A stretch of DNA of 64,000 bases from Cyathus striatus (Eukaryota; Basidiomycota; Agaricomycetes; Agaricales; Nidulariaceae): the NCBI GenBank assembly GCA_025738555.1, contig JAOVFP010000011.1:620001-684000 (forward strand), given 5' to 3'. This document shows, piece by piece, positions 58,062 through 64,000 of the stretch. The first letter of the stretch is position 1. Each line of letters opens with the position of its first letter. Position numbers and translations under genes: made by a program. The notes under the pieces were generated by a model. It was not told where the DNA came from, did no database searches, and saw nothing but the letters and a program-made list of their open reading frames with translations.

Positions 58062-59412
58062 GGTGGTAGTATACGTAGTCTGCTAAAGTCCACTAGTCAT
58101 TAGCATTTGATTATTCGTTCAAATTCATGTAAACCGTTCTCACCGAAATGTTCTAAGTAAGCAAAAATAAGCTTCAAGTTCGGCTTTAGGTCTTCCTGGG
58201 ATATCACTTTCCCTTAGACTAGATGATAATAAAGTAGAGCGGTAGGATACAAAATGTTAGGGAAAGAAGGATAAGAGCAGGTTGAATATAGGAATTGAAT
58301 ATAAGCTTCTATATCTGTTCGTGACCTTCTATCTTTGTTCGATATATATAGGCAGGGTGGAGATCAACAGTGTTCTCAACTTCGTTAAGATGGAAAATAA
58401 ATCGTACGTCATATATTAGAGAAGATTGCTAGGCACAGCGTAAATGCTCTTGAGAACTTGTGAGTAGTAATGGAATGGCATTTCAACGAGTGCTAGTATC
58501 AAGTTATCGGGCACAGAAAAGAAAATACGACGAAATTCCGCACACCATGTAATATTTCCAAGGCATTTCAACTTTCACAGGAATTAATTTGATCAAGGCC
58601 TGTGCGAGGTATGTCGACAAGCCCGTAATGAATGATGAAGCAAGAAGGAGATGTATACCTGTCTAGTTGAGGTTCAGTACTGTAGCACTGTGGGCAGGTG
58701 GTCGGGAATATATTATATGTATGGAGTCTTTAGCCAAATAATGTAGAACCACAAGGTCCTATACACTTTTCATTGGCTTTTACCTGCTTTTTATTCCTAC
58801 TTTATGTCGATGGCACTGTCACGTTGAAAATATCTAATGATTAATCATATCAGCAACAGTTTGCTACTCACTTGGATGGGGCACAGCTTGATATATCAAT
58901 ATTGTAAATTACATGTAGTATTAATACATCAAAATGCAAATTTGATCCATTTCATCTGTGTAGCGCCTCGTGTATCAAGTTCTGAGATCTTAGGTAAGAT
59001 CGAAGTACTTTCCTATCTCGGACGAACTTATAAATTACAATACTGATACATCAGGTTCTTATTGTAATAACAAGAAAACGATACATGAAATCTACGGTAT
59101 CGCCTGACTTATCGTATTGCACCGTGGACTGGCTGACTGGCTAGGAATCCTGGATAGGTCCATCCGCTTTGCCGAAGATGCTGGCCACGGCCATCAGTTG
59201 TGCACCCATGTTTGATTCCAAATCAATTATTATTAAAGTCAGACCTGGCTTGAGACTTGAGTTACGATATAGAACAACTTACAACACACATGTACTGAGT
59301 CAATAGCAATCGCAACGTAAGTCGCGTTTGATTCCCTGTGTCGTAGGGTTCCAGGTCTTATGGTAGGGGGAGAGTTGAGTAACGAGTTTGGTTCTATTTA
59401 TGTTTGTACACT
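58062..59412. other. 5' region and flank of copy 11
   Basis: Leader intron and exon near 58085-58210. The family flank follows, but 58862-59100 is replaced by unrelated sequence containing an inverted pair (taaattacatgtagtattaat / cttataaattacaatactgat). It may be another small element, but boundaries are not definable. Confidence 0.45.
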
Positions 59413-60207
59413 AGCCACGCTCAAAGTTGAGCTACCACTTTGGTAGCTCGAGCTACGAAAAGTGGTAGGTGGCAGTGCACCTGCCTAAAGCGGTGAATTT
59501 GAGAGTCCGATGTGACAAAGCTGTGACACTCCGTGATAGTGTTGTTTACAGCTGCAGAACTACATTATGTAATTCATTTACTTCTGCTTCGTATGTCCTG
59601 TTTTTATTCTCGGGTTGGTTCTATTGCTATAATTTTAATGTCAGTACATCTGCACTCAACATGTAGATAAATAAAATATATATTTCATAGGTATACAGCT
59701 ATTTTTCAGCCACTATAAGCTTTTACATTGCAAACTTCCTAATATGTAGATGTAGCTGCAGCTTAGCCACTTAGCTGAGCTGAGCCATATTTAACAACAC
59801 ACATCCACAGTCATTTCTATACATAGTAACCCCTCACTCCTTTGCTTCTATTCACATAATTACATGATATTTGTTATGTCTGGTGAAACTACACAAGTAC
59901 CCACATCCCAGGGCTTCTTCAAGAGTTTCTGGTGGATTTAAAGTATCTAAAAGCAGCATGTGAGATAGATAAGCCTCAATGGCTTCTTCTCGAGTTTCCA
60001 AGTGAAACATAGCAAAAGATATAAGTGTGTAGAGCAAGTTGGGAGCAAGAATGAGCAATATTTATTATTATCTGATGCAATCAGGATAGGCAGCGTGACA
60101 TTGAATGTGTCGGACTCTCAAATTCACCGTTTTAGGCAGGTGCACTGCCACCTACCACTTTCTGTACCCCAAGCTACCAAAGTGGTAGCTCAACTTTGAG
60201 CGTGGCT
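59413..60207. mobile_element. 795-bp non-autonomous element, 98-bp inverted repeats, 3-bp duplication
   Basis: Inverted repeats 59413-59510 and 60110-60207 begin AGCCACGCTCAAAGTTGAG and are about 90 percent identical. Each contains an inner palindrome (agctaccactttggtagct). Flanked by ACT (59410-59412 and 60208-60210). The paralog at 26157 reads cacactgtttgtac without insert. A minus-strand 68-codon frame (59852-60058) is open but unrecognised, and no transposase is present. Superfamily uncertain (3-bp duplications occur in PIF/Harbinger and CACTA). Confidence 0.88.
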
Positions 60208-60210
60208 ACT

Positions 60211-60464
60211 GTTTGTACACTATGCTAGCTGCGAACGATAGGATGGTTTTAGGAGCCTGGATCCTGTATGATCTCCCTGTCTTCCTACACTTTCACCTAA
60301 CCGCTCGTCGTTTCTTTTTTCTCACTTTGGTTTGGTGTCAGATCATCGTTGTCTCTTCCTTCTCTATACAACTACGGTCCTCATCCCACCTGGTCCTTAT
60401 CCCACTTGGTCCTCATTCTATCTTGTTGTCTATGTCATGTACAATATAAATTGTTGAACATGTC
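60211..60464. other. Flank between copy 11 module and GC-rich repeat
   Basis: Continues the sequence that is cut off at 26285 in the other module. No gene seen. Confidence 0.4.
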
Positions 60465-61880
60465 ACATACCGACACATCAGCAATCCCAGTCCCAGTCCC
60501 TCACCTCCTTCCACTGTGCATCGCAATGACGACACCGCCACCATCAAGAACAGTGTTGACGCCACGTCGTCCAGCCTCCTCAACGTCTCTTTCTCAACTC
60601 CAACCCGTGTGAACATCAACGTTGCCACACCCACGTCAACTGCTTTGTCCCCATCATCAAGTCCCACAGCACCATTGACGTGTGTCCGCCAACCCACTCC
60701 AACTTCCCTCTCGAGTCTCCTCAATATCCCCCTCATTCATCATCGAAACATCACCAAGGCCTCAACGAATAGGTAAAACACCAACGAGAATGCCCACAGC
60801 GCCCAACTCCCACACCCACATTCATGCCCATAACAACAACCACTGCCATGACACTGGCACTAATGTCAATGCTTACAACAAGGACAAGGTCAGTGCCTGA
60901 CGGCCACAACAAGAAGTACAGGGGGAACGATGAGGGTGGTACATAACAGGAGTGGCGGGAGTGGCCACATAGTAAGGAGAGCAAGGAGGACAACAGTGCC
61001 CGCCTAGGCCAGCGCCTGGTAGCTACAGCAGGGAAGAGGAGGACAGCCTGGACAAAGAGGGACATTGAAGACGGTGCGCAGTGCGAGGAGCGGCAGAGAC
61101 GGACACATAGCACCCAACTGCACACCTTCCACAATGGCGCCAGCCCCCAGCCCCTCCTTAGCCCACCCTTTCCTGCCATTGTCACTGACGCTGTCAACGA
61201 CTCTTGCCATTGCCATTGCCATGTGTCCAACAACCTCACCGCCACTCGTGCCCCACCTTCTAGTCCACAACAACAACAACAATGGCACCCCCCCTCGCTC
61301 CCCCTCCTCCACTTTTTCATGACAAGGGCGACAATGGTAGCAAGAGCGACATCGATGGGACATCGTCCAGACCCATCCAGCCCCTTCCTTGAAGACAACG
61401 ATGCCACTGGAAGAACGTGGTGATGTCACCCAGCTCCCCTCTTCCCTCCTCCCTCCCCCTGCATCATAATGACAATAATGGTGTGTTATCCAGACCCCTA
61501 TAGCCCCCTGATCCTTGCGCCATGAAGACGCCGCTGCCTCTAGCAAGAATGGCATTGTCGGCATGTTACTTAGCCCTCCTCCATCGCATTCTCGTCCACA
61601 GCAACGATGCCACCCACTTCCATCCCCCTCCTCCCCTTCTTCACGATGACGACAACATCACTGGCGAGAGTGGCATCGATGGCCATCATCCAGCCCTCTC
61701 CTCTCTATGTCGTAAAGATGACAATGGCACTGGTAGGTATGGCATTGACTGCCCGCTGCCGAACCCCCCTCCTCCCTCCTTCCCCCTGCTTCACAAGAAC
61801 GATGAACCCGTTATATCACACCTTGCCACCGTCGTCGCTGCCTCCACGCTACCTGTGTATTCTTCCCCATTTCGTTATTA
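60465..61880. repeat. GC-rich, CT-biased degenerate repeat, copy v
   Basis: Closest to 19385-20900; leads into the upstream region of the seven-helix gene in the same order. No genes supported inside. Confidence 0.7.
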
Positions 61881-62300
61881 GTATATGTTATTCTTTAAAA
61901 CATATGTTCTAAAAAGTCAGATTTAGTGTCACTACGTCATACATGATCATCATGATGAGCATTATACCATAGGAATTTCAATGATGATCTCTAGAGGGCT
62001 ATTAAGTATATTTAGATATGATATGAATTGATGATCCCTGGTGGGTTGACATTATCATAACTCACATTCTTAGTTCTGTCAGTTACCACCGCAATGATAG
62101 ATGTAAATGCCTTTTAAGTATACACACTGGATCCGAGCACTACCTGCACATAAGTAGTATGAGAATCGTAACCACCTCAAGTCCTTACTTTACCAAGCCA
62201 ACAATCAGTCATCCATACAACATATATACATATTTATGCTTGTGATGTTGGATTACTTACGTCTAAAATCACATCCCCCCAATCCTAGCAGCAGGCGGCT
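61881..62300. other. Upstream region of seven-helix gene D
   Basis: Homologous to 20901-21332. The likely promoter. Confidence 0.45.
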
Positions 62301-63345
62301 ATGTCGAATTTCAATCCTGGTCCTACCTCATGTCCATCCACAGCTCTTGATTGTACAGTAATACGGACTTGGGTGGTCGGGGCTATTGTCTCAGGGGTCA
62401 GATATGGTATCGTCTGCTTAATCAGCTTTCAATGTGTATTCTTCCTCTCCAAGTCGATGTTCACTAGTAAAGAGCAATGTACACAAAACATATTTCTGAT
62501 ATTTTATACTGTAGCTATGCTCGCATTAAGCAGCATGGCTATCGCTGCAAATGCTGCTAGTACCTGGAACGCGATTTTTGATTCAACAAGCTTTCCACTA
62601 AAAAACCTGAATATCTTCAATGTGCTGGGCCCCATGGGATCCACGTCATTTGTCTTGACCAACTGGGCTTCTGATAGAATATTAGTGAGTTTTGCACCCT
62701 AGTGCAGCATGAATTTGCATTGAAGCCCCAACTCAAATGTTCGTTTGGAAGATCTGGAGGTCGATTGTCATCTACAGAAAATGCGAGAATACCATATATC
62801 GATATGGATGCCGCACCCTCATATCGGTGTTATTTTGTTACACCTTCGGTATGTAATATTTTAAAAACTTGGTTCCACATGTACTGACAGGAAATTATAG
62901 TTGTTGGAATTGTATTGATACGAGCTGTCTCACATTCAGAATCGGTACTTCCATCTGGTCCAATATCCTATGTTGCAGTCAGCATGTCACTACATGTCCT
63001 AATAACTGCAACAATAGCAGGATGGCTTTCATACTTCCGTCGCATTTCAATCATCACTCTTGGAAGTAAGGAAGGCAAGAAGCTTATTAGTATCATTTCC
63101 ATGCTGTTGGAATCAGCAGCTATTATCGTCATAATAGACATAACGTATCTGATCCCGTTCACATCGCGGAGTCTTGGTTTGATTATTCCAATGCAGAGTT
63201 TTGTATACGTACAGGTAATTGATTCCATTTGATGCAGATGCTTATGAAGAGTTGATGATGGTATTTTTAGTGCATAGCTCCGTTGATGATAATCCAGCGT
63301 GTCGCGCTACAGAGAGCATGGACAGGAATTGGTAATGAATGTTGA
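62301..63345 (+). CDS. Seven-helix membrane protein, copy D
   Basis: Model: join(62301..62684,62752..62848,62901..63214,63271..63345), 289 residues, same intron positions and phases as copies B and C. Very similar to B (MSNFNPGPTSCPSTALDCTV). Notable changes are G to R at the end of helix 3 (WASDRIL where B and C have WASDGIL), which puts a charge in a conserved hydrophobic/loop boundary, and loss of basic residues in loop 1 (EQCTQN for EQRTRN). The reading frame is fully open, so it is probably expressed, but these changes at conserved places may indicate relaxed constraint. Confidence 0.8.
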
Positions 63346-64000
63346 AGAACAGCTGGATACCGTTTGATATTGTATATGGGTAGTACATATGTTTGAAACT
63401 ATTCTTTGAAGGGTTGACGTGGTCGGCCACCGTGTGGGGGTATCACTGATCAGCATATGATCGGTATAGGACTCGTTTGTTAAAATTAAAAGCAGCGAAG
63501 AGATATATATATACCTGAGTAATGTATGTGTGAGATGGGAAGTGGTAATATGACTTTAAAATCCGCCACAACAGACCAAATCAATACAATGGATTGTCCT
63601 GTACACTATGCGACTGACTCTAACACAACAGAATCCCGTTACTATAGTAAAGTGAGAATGTACAGAAAAAAATCGGCATAGATAGACATGAAATGTCTGA
63701 ACAGCCTTGCACGCTGAAGATCCCACAGAATGCCCTATCAGATCATGCCAAAACCAAATGTTGCATACCATCTTGAAACTAAAAATACATGGGGGTATCT
63801 TAGCGTCCAGTGCTATTACTATATGCAATACAGCCATGAGGTATGGTTATAAATAACTATTGCAGAGAACGTCAATTGAGAATATTCCTGCTACCTTTTA
63901 AGGTAGTAGGGTTATGTAGGGCGATGAAAACTCGTTTTTTGCAGAGTGAACACCTCCCATCAACCGGAGTTTAAATACATGTGGTTGCCAAAAATGATGG
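63346..64000. other. Downstream region of seven-helix gene D
   Basis: Matches 33038-33570 until about 63885, then diverges at cctgctaccttttaaggtag, possibly the edge of a further element cut by the window end. No gene seen. Confidence 0.45.

Noticed and set aside
60751..61564. Minus-strand frames of 218 and 186 codons
   Set aside because: Cys/Trp/Gly-rich antisense of the GC-rich repeat, overlapping each other in different frames.
1..64000. CRISPR arrays, tRNA or rRNA genes, bacterial-type operons
   Set aside because: None seen; the repeats are transposons, tandem units or gene duplicates of a eukaryotic genome.

Overview
The window looks like repeat-rich nuclear DNA of a filamentous basidiomycete, probably an agaricomycete. 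This rests on short introns (50-75 nt, GT..AG) in every multi-exon gene, on seven-helix proteins of a type common in mushroom genomes, and on fungal-sized promoters and 5'UTR introns. There is no rRNA, tRNA, CRISPR array or bacterial-style operon. No housekeeping gene is recognisable; the content is a cluster of three small paralogous gene families embedded in segmental duplications and cut by many transposon insertions.

Family 1 is a minus-strand family of single-pass membrane proteins, with 11 copies or remnants (starting near 2583, 8811, 10268, 15967, 24037, 35897, 38932, 41226, 45010, 52785 and 57039). The gene model is the same throughout: a 5'UTR intron, two short exons encoding a beta-sandwich-like ectodomain, then a long exon with a Ser/Thr-rich stalk, a Gly-rich membrane helix, a basic stop-transfer and a cytosolic tail ending in a PPNYSDVF (PPxY) motif. 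Four copies look intact (10268, 15967, 35897, 38932). One is truncated by a stop (2583), one is frameshifted near its end (57039), and the others are broken. Copy 38932 has exchanged its membrane and cytosolic part. Family 2 is a plus-strand 289-residue seven-helix protein in four exons: intact at 21333, 31991 and 62301, and broken at 15682. Family 3 is a 105-residue secreted protein with four cysteines, at 5724 and 50189.

Layout: 1-8.5 kb and 43.8-52.5 kb are two copies of one segment (family 1 gene, flank, secreted-protein gene, GC-rich repeat). 8.5-10.2 kb corresponds to 40.9-43.6 kb. 13.9-18.3, 19.4-26.2, 31.6-38 and 60.4-64 kb are copies of a module with the order GC-rich repeat, seven-helix gene, family 1 gene; the 31.6 kb copy lacks the GC-rich part, and the 60.4 kb copy runs off the window before a family 1 gene. 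Because the segments are paralogous, each insertion can be compared with an uninterrupted copy of its site. This gives well-bounded elements: two hAT-like elements with 8-bp target duplications, elements with 7-bp, 3-bp and TA duplications, a solo LTR with a 5-bp duplication, and two very large inverted-repeat (foldback) elements. None encodes a visible transposase, so all appear non-autonomous.

The proteins suggest a cell-surface or secreted function, but nothing in the sequence proves that the three families work together. All statements on homology come from reading and comparing the sequence by eye; no database search or alignment program was run.
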